Shown here: piece after piece, positions 52,093 to 61,869 of the stretch
How positions within the stretch are numbered: position 1 is the stretch's first letter
Layout of the letters: the number at the start of each line of letters is the position of its first letter
DNA from: Rhodoblastus sp963748385
GTDB taxonomy: Bacteria; Pseudomonadota; Alphaproteobacteria; Rhizobiales; Beijerinckiaceae
DNA: 64,000 nucleotides
Direction of reading: 5' to 3'
Assembly: GCA_963748385.1 (NCBI GenBank)
Contig: CAVVIQ010000001.1
Span: 1-64,000 of the forward strand
Notes under the pieces: model-generated
The model's database searches: none
What the model was told of the DNA's origin: nothing
Seen by the model: only the letters and a program-made list of their open reading frames with translations
Translations under genes and position numbers: made by a program

Positions 52093-55000
52093 ATGCGGCA
52101 ACGTCTCAGGGTGTTCGTCTCGTCGCCGGGCGATGTGAAGAAGGAGCGGCTGCGCGCCAGTCTGGTTATCGACAAGCTCACCCAGGATTACGGCCGTTTT
52201 TTCGACATCGAAGCCTATCTTTGGGAACATGAGCCGATGCTGTCGGCGGGACATTTTCAGGACGCGATCGAACCGCCCAACGCTTTCGACATTGTCATTC
52301 TTATCCTGTGGTCGCGCCTGGGCACGCTGCTGCCTGAGAAAACTGCGCTACGCGAATACCGCGGCCTCGATGGTCGGGCGCCCGTGACCGGCACGGAATG
52401 GGAATATGAGGATGCGCTGAGATCGGCGCAGGAGAAAGGCCTGCCGGACTTGATGGTGTTCCGTAATGTCAGCAGCGCGGCCATCGACACCCAGAACGCC
52501 GAGGCGCGCGCGGCGAGCATCGCTCAACTCAATGCGCTCGACACCTTCTGGAAGCTCCATTTCGCTGACCATGGCGCCTTCCGCTACGCCTTCGACAATT
52601 ACGACACCCTGGAGCATTTCTCCGCGCGGCTCGAATCGGCGCTGCGCAAAGTGATCGAGCGACGGGTCAGGGCGCTTGCCCATGACGAGCAACGCGCCAA
52701 TCCGATCTGGCTGGGCGAGCCGTTTCGCGGACTCGAATCCTACGAATTCGAACATGCGCCGATATTTTTCGGTCGCGACGCGCAGGTCACCAGAGCCGTC
52801 GAGCTGCTCGCCGCCAATGCGGCCGCGGGAACGGCGTTTCTGCTGGTGTCAGGCGCCAGCGGTTCGGGCAAATCGTCGCTGGTGAAGGCGGCGGTTGCGC
52901 CGCGACTGATGAAACCTCAGAGGGTCACGGGCGCCGCATTCCTGCGCCGTTTGGTTTTTCGCGCCGGCGCCGGCGGCGGCGACCCATTCATGGGCCTGGC
53001 CCAGGCGCTCTCGCGCAAGTCGGCGCAGGACGATGTCGGTCTGCCGGAATTGATCGGACCGAACCAGGACGCCCGCGCGCTTGCCTCTCACCTTCGGGGC
53101 GCCGCCGATGATCCAGGGTTTGCCTTCGGCGCTGCGCTTGGTCGCCTCGGTCAGGCCGAGCGCGAAGGCGGGCGCATGCTGTCCTACGAGGCCGCGAAAC
53201 TGATCCTGGTTGTCGATCAGTTGGAGGAATTGTTCACGGTGGCCGGCGTCTCCGAGGAGGACCGGCGGCGCTTCATCGAACTGTTGGGGGGGCTGGCGCG
53301 GTCTGGCCATGTCTGGGTCATCGCGACCTTGCGCGCCGATTTCTGGCATCGCGCGGCCGAGATACCGGAGTTGATCGCCCTGGCCCAGGGTGAAGGCCGT
53401 TTCGATCTTGCGACGCCTTCGCTCGCCGAGCAGGCGGAGATCATACGCAAGCCCGCGATGGCGGCGGGCCTTGTTTTCGAGGCGCACCCGGAGACCGGCC
53501 TCGGTCTCGACGTCGTGCTGTCGGAACACGCCGCCTCGGCGCCTGGAGTCTTGCCCCTGCTCTCTTTCACCCTCGACGAGCTTTATCGCGACGCGAAATC
53601 GCGCGGCGAGCACATTCTCAGCCATTCTTGCTATGCTGCGCTGGGCGGCCTCGAAGGCGCCATAGCGAAACGCGCCGACGAAGTCGTGAATGGCCTGCCT
53701 GCGGCCGCGGCCGCCGAACTGCCGCGCGTGCTCAGAGCGCTGGCCACTATATCGACGACGGACGAGCATGTCGCGGTTTCGCGCGCGGCGCCACTGTCGA
53801 GTTTCCCCGAAGGCGGCGCGGCGCGGCAATTGGTCGACGCGCTGATCGCGGCGCGGCTTCTGGTCGCGGACCAGGGCGGCGCAGAGCCGACCGTGCGAAC
53901 TCGTCCACGAGGCGCTGATCAGTCGTTGGCGGCGGGCGTCCGATCAACTGGCCGCCGACCGGCGCGATCTCGAAATCCGCGCCATGGTCGAGGACCAGTT
54001 CAAGCGTTGGCGCCAAGGCCAAGGCGCGCAGGGATTACTGCGTAATCCGGATCTCGCCAACGCCGTCGACCTCGCCAGCCGTTGGAGCGAAGAACTGGAC
54101 GCGCCGGTTCGCGAATATATCGGGCGATCCAGGCGGCGCGCGCGCCTCGCGCAAACTTTGACCGCCGCGGCGGCGGCGGTGTTCTTCCTTGTCGCCGCCG
54201 CCGCCGTTGTCGAGGGCCTGCGCGCTCACGCCAAGGAGCAGGAAGCCGAAACGAATTATCGCCTGGCGCTGGATCAAGCGGCGGGAAGCGCCGATACGCT
54301 CAATCGAGGCTTCCTCGACGGCGCCATCAACAGCCGCTTGATGACGGAGCTGGTCAAGCGCGGCCAGGAGACGGTGAACAAACTGCCGGCGACCTCGGGC
54401 GACCTTTCCGCGGCCGGCGCAAAATTGCTGATCGCCATGTCTCCGGCCATGACCGCCGTCGGCGAAATGGGCAAGGCGCGGGAATATGCCGAGAAGGCGG
54501 CCAGGATCGCCGACGATCTGTTGCGGCGTGACCCGGAGCGTTTCGATTGGCGCCGCCTTTGGGCGGAATCGCGCGCCGCCCTCGGCGTCGCGCTGTTCTG
54601 GAGCGGCGACGACCCTGCCGCGGCGAAAGATCAGAGTCAGGCCGCAATCGCCGAATTCACTCTGCTCCGGAAAATCGCGCCGAATGACCCGGTGATCGAT
54701 GAAAAACTGATGTCCTGCTACGAAAATCTTGGCGACGCATCCCGCGCCATGGGCGATATCGCCGGCGCAACCAGGGCCTTTCGCGAATGGCTCGACCTCG
54801 CCAACAAGCTGGCCGACCACACGCCGGACCGGGCGCAGGCCGATTTCTGGCGATCCTTCGCCGCCGACGCCCATTTGCGCCTGGGCGACATGGCGCAGGC
54901 CCAAGAGGATTATGTTGCGGCCTCCGCAGAAGACCGGGCGGGCCTCGCCATCGCGTCCCGGCTTCACGACGACGAACCGGGCAATGCGAAATTTCTTGAG

Positions 55001-55636
55001 CACTTGTCGCTTGGCTATGGAAAATTGGGCGATGCTTTGATCGCATCCAATGATCCGAACCAGGCGATCAAGAACATCGACGTGAACATCGACTTAAGCA
55101 ATGTCCTCGTCAACGATTTATCGGCGAATATTCGATGGATGCTTTATCAGGAATGGTCGCATTTACGCAAAGGCCGCGCCTTGATCGCGTTGAAACGCTA
55201 TGGACAAGCCTATGACGAATTCAACAGTTATCTTCATGGCGTCGAACGAATGTTGGAACGCGATCCCGGATATTTCAGCGCGCTTTATGACGCCGCCAAC
55301 GCCCATCAATATTTGGGGGACGCGCTTCGGATGCAGGACAAGATGGACGGCGCCAGCGCGGAATATCGCCAGGCGCTGAAATGGGCCCTCGAAGCGGTGC
55401 AAAAAAACCCGCCCAATAATCAAGCTGCAAGAAAAATCCTGGCCATGGCCTATTTCCGTCTGGGCCTGTTGGCGGAATCGCAGCGAAGGACCGGCGAAGC
55501 CGCGGACGACTATCGCCGATGCGCCGAAATTCAATTCAACCGCAACAGTTGGACGCCAAGGAGCCCTTGGCCGGAGGACGTCACCAAAGCCTGCAGCGAA
55601 AGCGTTGGCCGGTTAACCGGCGGCCGCCAGCCCTAA
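52093..55636 (+). CDS. DUF4062-STAND ATPase with membrane segment and helical-repeat C-terminus (apparent frameshift)
   Basis: From the ATG at 52093 (GGGAGG upstream) and after removing one base near 53896-53903, the product has 1180 residues. Order: DUF4062 (1-120; RLRVFVSSPGDVKKERL, FDIVILILWSRLGTLLP); a STAND/nSTAND1-type entry (FRGLESYEFEHAPIFFGRDA); Walker A GASGSGKSS (254-262); Walker B LILVVDQLEE (about 370-379); a winged-helix region ending in LVHEALISRW, which lies across the frame change; a membrane helix (54155-54225, AAAAAVFFLVAAAAVVEGL); and a TPR-like region to the end. DUF4062 is often fused to STAND ATPases in conflict-type proteins. Role in phage defence is inference. The stop overlaps the convergent membrane-protein gene. 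Confidence 0.85.
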
Positions 55637-57057
55637 CGCCGCCGGACGTAAATTTGCGCAGTCGTATCGGCGTAGGCCCGCCGCCAGCCCGGCATCCGGT
55701 CGAGCAACAGGTTTCTGGGATTGCCTGGATCGAAGATGGTCCAGCCGATGCGATATTCGTCGAGAAGGGCCGGAAACTGGTCCAGCGCGAAATCGCGGGT
55801 GACGAAATCCTGACGGTATAATTCGACGCGGCCGTCGATGAAGGGGGCGACGCCGCGAAAGATCAGGTAGCCGCCGAAATTATAGGCGTTGAGAACAGGG
55901 CCTTGCAAATTCATGGCCTGCGCCCAGTTCATCGCCGCTTCGGGCGTGAACCGGTCGACGCCGTGATCGGGACGCCGGCTCAGGATCGCGAGCGACGAAA
56001 CGATCGCCGCGAGCATAATAAACGCCGCCACGACCACGACCCTGGCTCGCGCCGGCTTGCCCCAGGAAAAAGTCTCGGCCGCGAAATTCCTGTATCGGGA
56101 TCCGGCGAGCGCGTCGGTGAGCAGCAAGGGCGCGCCGACCGCCAACAGGTCGGTGTGGCGCACATGGGCGAGGGCCAGGTAGATCAGGATCAGGAGCATC
56201 GCCACGCGCGTGAGGGCCACGCGCAGTTCAAGCACCGCCAGGACGAAGAAAAGCAGCAATAGCCAGACGATCAGCGGAGCGTTGTTGTCGAGGCTCGACG
56301 GCTGCCATTCGTTGACCCCCGCCAGGGCCGCGCTCATGCCCATCAGTTGAATGGGGAACAGCAGGCCCGCCAAGCCATGGGGCGTGACCAGCGCGGCCAA
56401 CAGGGCGGCGGCGAGGAAGAGCCCCCAGCGCAGGGCCGCGGCGCCTGCCGCTTTCCAGCTGTCTTCGGCATAGATCGCTTCGAGCGCGAAAAACAAGGTG
56501 AAGGCCGGGCCGATCAGGAAGCCCCCGTGAAGATTGGCCCACAGAATCATCGCCACGGCGAGATAGAGCGGCGGGGCGCGACGGGCCGCCCGCGCGCGGA
56601 CGTGAGCGGCAATCCAAAGGGCAAAGAGTGGAAGCGTCGCCATATGGGGCCGCGCCGCGATATGGACGAGGCACAGGCCCCAGGCCAGCACGGCGCAAAC
56701 CAAGGCCTGGACGGGTCCCGCGGTCCGCGCGACCTCATGCGCGACAATTCCGACCGCGAGCGCGACCAGCAACGCCGTCGCGGCCACCAGTCCGTTCCAG
56801 CCGCAATGGTCGAAAATCGCCGAGGCGGCGAGCGCCGATAGCCATTCGTGCGCGAGCCACGGCGCGTCGGCCATGCTGCCGGAAAAAATTCCGCGATCGG
56901 GGACCTGATGATGGACGCCGATCCAGCGACCCACGGCGATGTGAAGATAGAGATCCTGCGTCATCAGGATCCGGGCGCGCATGAAAAGCGTCGCGCAAAA
57001 GATCAGGGCCGAAACCACCGCCGCCAGCATCCCCGGCCCTACCGGCCCAAGAATCAT
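55633..57057 (-). CDS. Polytopic membrane protein of GT-C-like layout
   Basis: This 474-residue protein has about ten membrane helices. The first loop has the pattern DLYLHIAVGRWIGVHHQVPD followed by WLAHEWLSAL, seen in large bacterial membrane proteins that resemble GT-C sugar transferases. The C-terminal soluble part (about 360-474) includes FTPEAAMNWAQAMNLQGPVL and LQGPVLNAYNFGGYLIFRG. It may act on lipid-linked sugars, but no catalytic residue can be named with safety. It meets the STAND gene tail to tail with a 4-base overlap. Confidence 0.75.
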   Translation of the reverse strand: MILGPVGPGMLAAVVSALIFCATLFMRARILMTQDLYLHIAVGRWIGVHHQVPDRGIFSGSMADAPWLAHEWLSALAASAIFDHCGWNGLVAATALLVALAVGIVAHEVARTAGPVQALVCAVLAWGLCLVHIAARPHMATLPLFALWIAAHVRARAARRAPPLYLAVAMILWANLHGGFLIGPAFTLFFALEAIYAEDSWKAAGAAALRWGLFLAAALLAALVTPHGLAGLLFPIQLMGMSAALAGVNEWQPSSLDNNAPLIVWLLLLFFVLAVLELRVALTRVAMLLILIYLALAHVRHTDLLAVGAPLLLTDALAGSRYRNFAAETFSWGKPARARVVVVAAFIMLAAIVSSLAILSRRPDHGVDRFTPEAAMNWAQAMNLQGPVLNAYNFGGYLIFRGVAPFIDGRVELYRQDFVTRDFALDQFPALLDEYRIGWTIFDPGNPRNLLLDRMPGWRRAYADTTAQIYVRRR

Positions 57058-57178
57058 TCCAGCCCTGGGTTGGTCGGCTGTCAGCGTTGGATTGGCTTTG
57101 GGCGTGATCGCGTCAGGCCTTCTTCAATGATTTCAACTCAATCCCGTCGCCGCGCGTGACGGTCGCCGCCGGCGCGAC

Positions 57179-57205
57179 AAAAGGGGCGCAAAAGACATGC
57201 GCCCC
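57179..57205 (-). terminator. Rho-independent terminator after the small peptide gene
   Basis: A perfect 8-base stem (ggggcgca / tgcgcccc) with a 7-base loop is followed on the minus strand by TTTTG. It lies 135 bases after the 37-residue gene and before the polytopic membrane gene, and would separate the two. Confidence 0.7.
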
Positions 57206-57339
57206 ACGAAAATTGCGCCTTCGCGCGCGGGCTTTCGGCGAGCCAAAAATTCGCGCCGCGGACAGACCGCGCGTTCGACGTCCCCATCCGTCAAGGATGG
57301 CTTCCGTCGCGTCGACCTTCCGCCGAGGAAAATCGGAAG

Positions 57340-57453
57340 TCAGCTCCCGTTGGCGTTGTCCGCCATGGCGGGAGGAGAAACAACCGCGGTCACGATAAAG
57401 GCGCCGCCAAGGGCCAGAAGAATGCCCAACGCCAAGAGGTAGGTTTTCATCAT
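57340..57453 (-). CDS. Small exported or membrane peptide (37 residues)
   Basis: The minus strand from the ATG pair at 57453/57450 encodes MMKTYLLALGILLALGGA, then FIVTAVVSPPAMA and DNANGS, stop. This is a clean signal-peptide or membrane segment with an AMA-D cleavage-like site and only six residues after it. A GGAAGG ribosome-binding site is present and lies in one arm of a hairpin. Function unknown; a leader-type, membrane-anchored or toxin-like peptide is possible. A terminator follows. Confidence 0.65.
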   Translation of the reverse strand: MMKTYLLALGILLALGGAFIVTAVVSPPAMADNANGS

Positions 57454-57458
57454 CGATC

Positions 57459-57484
57459 CCTTCCATGTTGTTAACTATGGAAGG
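57459..57484 (-). promoter_or_regulatory. Hairpin covering the ribosome-binding site of the small peptide gene
   Basis: A perfect 8-base inverted repeat (ccttccat / atggaagg, 10-base loop) lies directly before the small gene. On the minus-strand RNA the second arm is AUGGAAGG, which includes the Shine-Dalgarno sequence, so folding would hide it. Translational control is inferred. Confidence 0.5.
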
Positions 57485-57675
57485 CTGTCGAAGGTCAGGC
57501 TGAATGTCAAGCTTGTGGCCTTCAAAACCATAGGCGGGCGGCTGGTCGTCACCCACTTTGCGTTACGCGACTCCGCTCAGGCGCAGGAGTTCATGGCGCA
57601 GGCGCTTTCGGGCCGGGCGGCCGCATCCGGGCGAGGAGGCTATGCGCGGTCGCCGTTCGAACAGCCCGCGCCGTC

Positions 57676-59424
57676 CTACGTTGCCTTGCGGGCCGCCAGC
57701 CTCAGAAGAGCAGCGGCCGCCCGCGCGTCCTTTGCTTTCTCGTCCGCCGACAGCGCATCAAAATCGACGATGGAGGGATGGAGGCGCCGGCTATCGTCGC
57801 GAACCGGGCCATATCGCCATCCGCGGAGGATACGTTCGGTCAACCAACGGCGATGTTCAATTCTGGCGAGCCGGTCCATCATCTCTGACGACAATTGGGC
57901 GGGATCGACCGGAGCGGCAAGCCCCTGCGAGGCCAGGAGGATCGGCGCATGGTCGGCCGATGCGCGGTTGGAGTCTCGAAGGTTCTCCGGCAACGCGTCC
58001 CATGCCGCAATGGCGACGGCAGACCCCGGCGGCGCATTTTTGGCGCCTTCGAGATAAGAGGCGTGCAAGGCGATGGCGACCTCGTCTCCTTTGCGGTCGA
58101 GCACCCGCGCGATGGTGTCGGCGCGGATCAATCCCCCGAACGCCACGAGCCCGGAAAGGTCGCGATCGCTGATGCGCGTGGTAGAGAGCGCCGCAAGAAT
58201 CCTGTCCTCGCGCTGCTGTCGAACCAAAATAGGCGCAGAGCCGATGTTGAAGCTCCCTCCGGGACGACGGAGAGCCAAAGCAATCGCCAAGGCGTCCGCG
58301 TCTTCGGCCAGAATGACGGCGAGTTGCGGCGGTTCGCGTCTTTGCCGCCAATCGTCGGCTTGCGCCGCGTCGGGCAGCAGGCCCGATCCGCTCACAAGCC
58401 TTTCGATTTCGATGACGAGGTCGAGGCCAGGCTTGTCGGCGCACCATTTGTCGAGGCTCGCGACTTCGGACGGCTTCAGGATGAAGGTGAAGACTGGCCG
58501 CCTGGTTGGATGGTCTTGCGCAGACAGCAAGATTTGCCCGACGACCTCCTCCCATTGACCCGAAAGCCCAACGACCATCACATGGCTTGCTATGTCCAGA
58601 TCGTGCTTCCTGAATACCGGCGCATGGGTTGCAAGTTCCAGGCGAACGCCCTCTTTGTCCGGGCAAAGCCGATGATAGCGCACGTGGTTCAAACGCGCGA
58701 TTTCATCAAGCGCCGTATCAAGCTCAGCCGCAAGATCTTCACGTTCGATCAGCACGGCCAACACGAGCGGGGGCTTGTCCGACCCGCGTTGTTTGTTCTC
58801 CTGCAGGGCGGTCATGACGCTATTCATGTTGTCGATGTCTTTGGGCCCGATGACAAACAATGCCGCCGCAGCTTCGACATTGAGCGCGCGCCATGTCGCG
58901 GAATGTTCCGGATCGGCCTCGACCACCGTTAATCCAGAACTTTCCAGCGCATCGCGGCGGGCCGGATCAATCGTGGCCATGACGACGGCAATTCGCTCGC
59001 CGCGTTCGGCGAGACTGGCGAACGCGGCCTCCGCCAGGCGAGCGTCTCCGCAAAAGATGATGTGATCCTGGATGTGAGGCAACAGCGCGAGGCGAAATGG
59101 ACGCGATATGGCGCCGACAAGCACATGAAAGGATGCCGCCGCCGCGACCAGGGGCATGAGCAATCGCGCGATTTGCAATTGCCAGGGCACAGAGTTGCTG
59201 AACTGCGTTGGGAATTGCAACGTGATCAATTGCAGCGTGCGGAAGAAGCTGTTGAGGTAGCCAGCGAAATTCGTCGGGTGATCGTTGATGAGCCATCCCC
59301 AGAAGCCGAGGCCAATCGCGAGAGCGCCAGCGACGATCTGGGCGCTGCTGCGATAACGTTTGACGAAAGATGACAGGCGCGCCGGATAGCGGGTCAGCAG
59401 TCGAGACAGTCGAGAACGACGCAT
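57676..59424 (-). CDS. Membrane TrkA-N protein with C-terminal RyR domain
   Basis: The ATG at 59424 gives 582 residues. Two membrane helices (about 28-46 and 84-106) flank a pore-loop-like segment (FFRTLQLITLQFP); two regulatory nucleotide-binding folds follow (start HIIFCGDARLAEAAF at about 121; second at about 270-300, with DIASHVMVVGLSG). The C-terminus (518-582) is a RyR domain: RLARIEHRRWLTERILRGWR, YGP, then RLHPSIVDFDALSADEKAKD. The layout is that of a ligand-gated, potassium-channel-like protein. RyR domains in bacteria occur in predicted nucleotide-signal conflict systems. It is divergent from the CYTH-like gene. Confidence 0.8.
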   Translation of the reverse strand: MRRSRLSRLLTRYPARLSSFVKRYRSSAQIVAGALAIGLGFWGWLINDHPTNFAGYLNSFFRTLQLITLQFPTQFSNSVPWQLQIARLLMPLVAAAASFHVLVGAISRPFRLALLPHIQDHIIFCGDARLAEAAFASLAERGERIAVVMATIDPARRDALESSGLTVVEADPEHSATWRALNVEAAAALFVIGPKDIDNMNSVMTALQENKQRGSDKPPLVLAVLIEREDLAAELDTALDEIARLNHVRYHRLCPDKEGVRLELATHAPVFRKHDLDIASHVMVVGLSGQWEEVVGQILLSAQDHPTRRPVFTFILKPSEVASLDKWCADKPGLDLVIEIERLVSGSGLLPDAAQADDWRQRREPPQLAVILAEDADALAIALALRRPGGSFNIGSAPILVRQQREDRILAALSTTRISDRDLSGLVAFGGLIRADTIARVLDRKGDEVAIALHASYLEGAKNAPPGSAVAIAAWDALPENLRDSNRASADHAPILLASQGLAAPVDPAQLSSEMMDRLARIEHRRWLTERILRGWRYGPVRDDSRRLHPSIVDFDALSADEKAKDARAAAALLRLAARKAT

Positions 59425-59717
59425 GGGGTCTTTCCGAATTGCGGGCCTGTCCACCACCGAAGGCTCATCCGACGGCCCGTCGGGCGGTCCTGAACCCTAT
59501 GTCATCACGGGCCGCCCCTGCAACGCGGCGCCCGCCAATCGGCTTCCTCCGGCGGCGCGGCGCGCCGAAATTGCCAAAACGTTTCGGTCGGCGTAAGTCT
59601 CTATCCATAGTTAGGTCGCCGCTTGGACGTGAGGTAATCCATGTCTTTCTTGGATCGTGGACAGTCTGTGAAATCGAGTGACGAAGGGCGTTTGGAATAA
59701 AACGACGGAGACGCGCC

Positions 59718-60680
59718 GTGACGAAATCGAGCCTTCCGACAGACAATCAGACGCTTCCCGACGCGAGCGCGGCGCGCGAGGACTGCAGCCCGAACGTTCC
59801 AGGACAGAACAAGGCCTATGCGGACGGGGCGTTGCTCAACTCGATCGGATATCTGGAAGCGAAGCTTATTCTCAAGGCAGACCCCTTCACATCCTCGAAA
59901 GTCTTTCGCGACTTCGGAAAGATCGTTCGCCAGGTCGCCGAAAAGTCAGACGTCGGTTTTGAAAAAGACGAAGGCTTTGACACTCATCCCGAAATAAGGG
60001 AGGTCGTCTTCTTCGACACGCCTGAGTTTCATTTTTACCGAAACGCCTTCATCCTGCGCCGGCGAATTCCTTACGTGGAAGGGTTTCCTTCTGGCGAGCC
60101 GGAAATGGTGCTGAAATTTCGCCACCCGGATCAGGCGATGGCGGCCGCGCTGAACATGCGCCCGCAAGACGGCGGCAAATATCGAATCAAATTCAAGGCG
60201 GAAGTCCTGCCGCTAAAGGACCAGGTCGGCGGCTTCAGATTGCTTTATTCCCACAATTGTCAGTTTACGCTCAGTCATGCGAACCAATTCAAGAATGTTC
60301 CGACGAGCACCGTGCTCGACCTGTTTCCCGACGCAAAAAAGCTCCTTGCAGAGGTCGAGGGCGCCGTTTCCCCGGTCAACGCCGGCATCGTCGAAGAAGT
60401 GCTTCTGCCGATCGCCAAGCTAGACTTCGGCAAAGGCATAACCGGCAAATGCGGCGTCGCGCTGTGGCGCACGCGCGGCGAGCATAAGTCACTCGTCGGG
60501 GAATTTGCTTTCCAGACGAAAGTCGATCCCGAAGAGAGCAACATCAAGGAACACCTGGCCCATTGCGCAAGTTTTTACGTCGCTTTGCAGCACGCGCTTT
60601 CCGATTGGCTGGCGCTCGGGGTGACCAAGACCGCGATGGTCTATCGGCTTAACGGAACCGGGCCGCTGAGCCACGAGTGA
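59718..60680 (+). CDS. CYTH-like (triphosphate tunnel fold) protein
   Basis: The start is GTG with GGAG seven bases upstream; 320 residues. The order of strands recalls CYTH/TTM enzymes: LEAKLILK (47-53, degenerate for ExExK), FFDTPEFHFYRNAFILRRR (98-116), EMVLKFRHPD (129-138), YRIKFKAEV (155-163). Several metal-binding Glu positions are not obvious, so it may bind rather than cleave triphosphates or may use other residues. It is divergent from the RyR-channel gene over a 293-base region, a layout that suggests joint regulation. Confidence 0.6.
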   Translation: MTKSSLPTDNQTLPDASAAREDCSPNVPGQNKAYADGALLNSIGYLEAKLILKADPFTSSKVFRDFGKIVRQVAEKSDVGFEKDEGFDTHPEIREVVFFDTPEFHFYRNAFILRRRIPYVEGFPSGEPEMVLKFRHPDQAMAAALNMRPQDGGKYRIKFKAEVLPLKDQVGGFRLLYSHNCQFTLSHANQFKNVPTSTVLDLFPDAKKLLAEVEGAVSPVNAGIVEEVLLPIAKLDFGKGITGKCGVALWRTRGEHKSLVGEFAFQTKVDPEESNIKEHLAHCASFYVALQHALSDWLALGVTKTAMVYRLNGTGPLSHE

Positions 60681-61106
60681 GGTCGAACCGCCAAGCTTGT
60701 CCTCGTCTTAGCCGGATCGCCCTACTTGCCGGCGTTTGGCATGGTGGTGTTGATGCAATAAGGCTGGTCGAATGATTGTCCGCCGGGCGGCCAAAGCGTT
60801 TGGCTGGTGGCTTGGCGCGCTTGCGCGCTTGCGTTGTGGCTATTGCCTATCTTGAACCGGACCTTCGACCAACGTCCGGAATCCGCCCGCTTGCGACAAT
60901 AACTTCTCCAAGCGAATTAACCGCCCTGGGTCAGATTGGATGGTGCGACTGCGATAACGATCGCCCGTTATCAGGCCTATAGCAGCCCGTCGCCGCCGGA
61001 CCGGGTTCGCCATTTGCGGCTCTAACCAAACCCGGTTTCGCCGCATGTCCAGAGCCGCCGTTTCATTCAGATCGACGATGTAAGCCAAGGCCGAAAATTG
61101 CTTGGG
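60681..61106. other. Gap without recognised gene
   Basis: In 426 bases I see no convincing gene. A minus-strand frame at 60840-61088 (82 residues, Arg-rich, no ribosome-binding site) may be a relic. No tRNA or attachment-site duplication was found. It lies between the CYTH-like gene and DUF6481, near the recombinase stump, so decayed mobile DNA is possible. Confidence 0.45.
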
Positions 61107-61550
61107 TCAGCGAGACCGCCGCCTTTCGGACTTGGATTCCGCCTTGCGCCCTTTGCGCGCCGCATAGCGCGCGTCGCGTTCGGCTTTCTTTTCGATTTCA
61201 AGCAGGGCTTTGGCCTGTATCGCTGCTTCCGCCTCAAGCTGAAGCCGGGCGGCTTCGATCATGCTGTCCGCCTCTCGCGCCTCTTCGTCAGCTTTCCAAC
61301 GAGCCTGCAGCGCCGCATGTTTTTCGGCGTTCTGACGGTCCCGCTCATTAGCCTCGGCGCGCAAACGGGCGTCCCGTTCGGCGGCCCGCGCCTCGCGCGC
61401 CGCGGCGATTTCCCGGCGCTGGGCCTCGCGCCCGATAACGGCGGGATCGTCGGCGGGGGGCCGCGCCTTGAATTTTTCCAGCAGAGCTTTTTTGGCCTCA
61501 GCCATAGATTTCTGTCTGTCCTGAAAGCTCGCGCCTTTGAAAGCCGGCAT
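61107..61550 (-). CDS. DUF6481 family protein
   Basis: The ATG at 61550 gives 147 residues. The N-terminus PAFKGASFQDRQKSMAEAKK, ALLEKFKARPPADDPAVIGR is the DUF6481 signature; the rest is a highly charged Ala/Glu/Arg helix ending in a basic tail (KGRKAESKSERRRSR). Common in alphaproteobacteria with unknown role; likely cytosolic, perhaps nucleic-acid associated by its basic tail. An upstream start at 61634 adds residues not typical of the family. Confidence 0.8.
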   Translation of the reverse strand: MPAFKGASFQDRQKSMAEAKKALLEKFKARPPADDPAVIGREAQRREIAAAREARAAERDARLRAEANERDRQNAEKHAALQARWKADEEAREADSMIEAARLQLEAEAAIQAKALLEIEKKAERDARYAARKGRKAESKSERRRSR

Positions 61551-61682
61551 CCTTATCCTGTTCTGATGGAGATTTGGAATGTAACGTGTATGCGTCAAAG
61601 GAGCGGACGTCAAATTTTTCCGCGCCGTGAACACGGCCGTTGCGGCCGAGTTGCGGCGTCGTGCCTCGCCGCAACCAATTCC

Positions 61683-61853
61683 TCACAGATCTACCTGCTT
61701 GGAAATGCCGAGCGCGTCGTCCACCTCGATTCCGAGATAGCGGACGGCGCTCTCCAGTTTCGTGCGCCCCAACAAAAGCTGAACAGCTCTCAGATCGCCG
61801 GTCTTTTTATAGATCTGGGCAGCCTTCGTTCGCCGCATCGAATGCGACGGCGA
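61683..61853 (-). pseudogene. C-terminal stump of a tyrosine recombinase (phage-type integrase)
   Basis: About 56 residues read SPSHSMRRTKAAQIYKKTGD, LRAVQLLLGRTKLES, AVRYLGIEVDDALGISK. This matches the end of site-specific integrases with the HxxR box (HSMR) and the catalytic Tyr (VRYLG). The normally conserved LLGH is LLGR here. The N-terminal catalytic domain is missing; the homology stops 17 bases from the AraC gene stop. It is a relic of an integrated element. Confidence 0.75.
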
Positions 61854-61869
61854 TTTGAAAAGTGAGTTG

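Noticed and set aside
57113..57556. 147-codon minus-strand frame covering the small peptide region
   Set aside because: The signal-peptide frame at 57340-57453 with ribosome-binding site is far more protein-like; the longer frame crosses the terminator and hairpin.
60840..61088. 82-residue minus-strand frame
   Set aside because: No ribosome-binding site, no domain and Arg-rich composition; described only as a possible relic within the gap.
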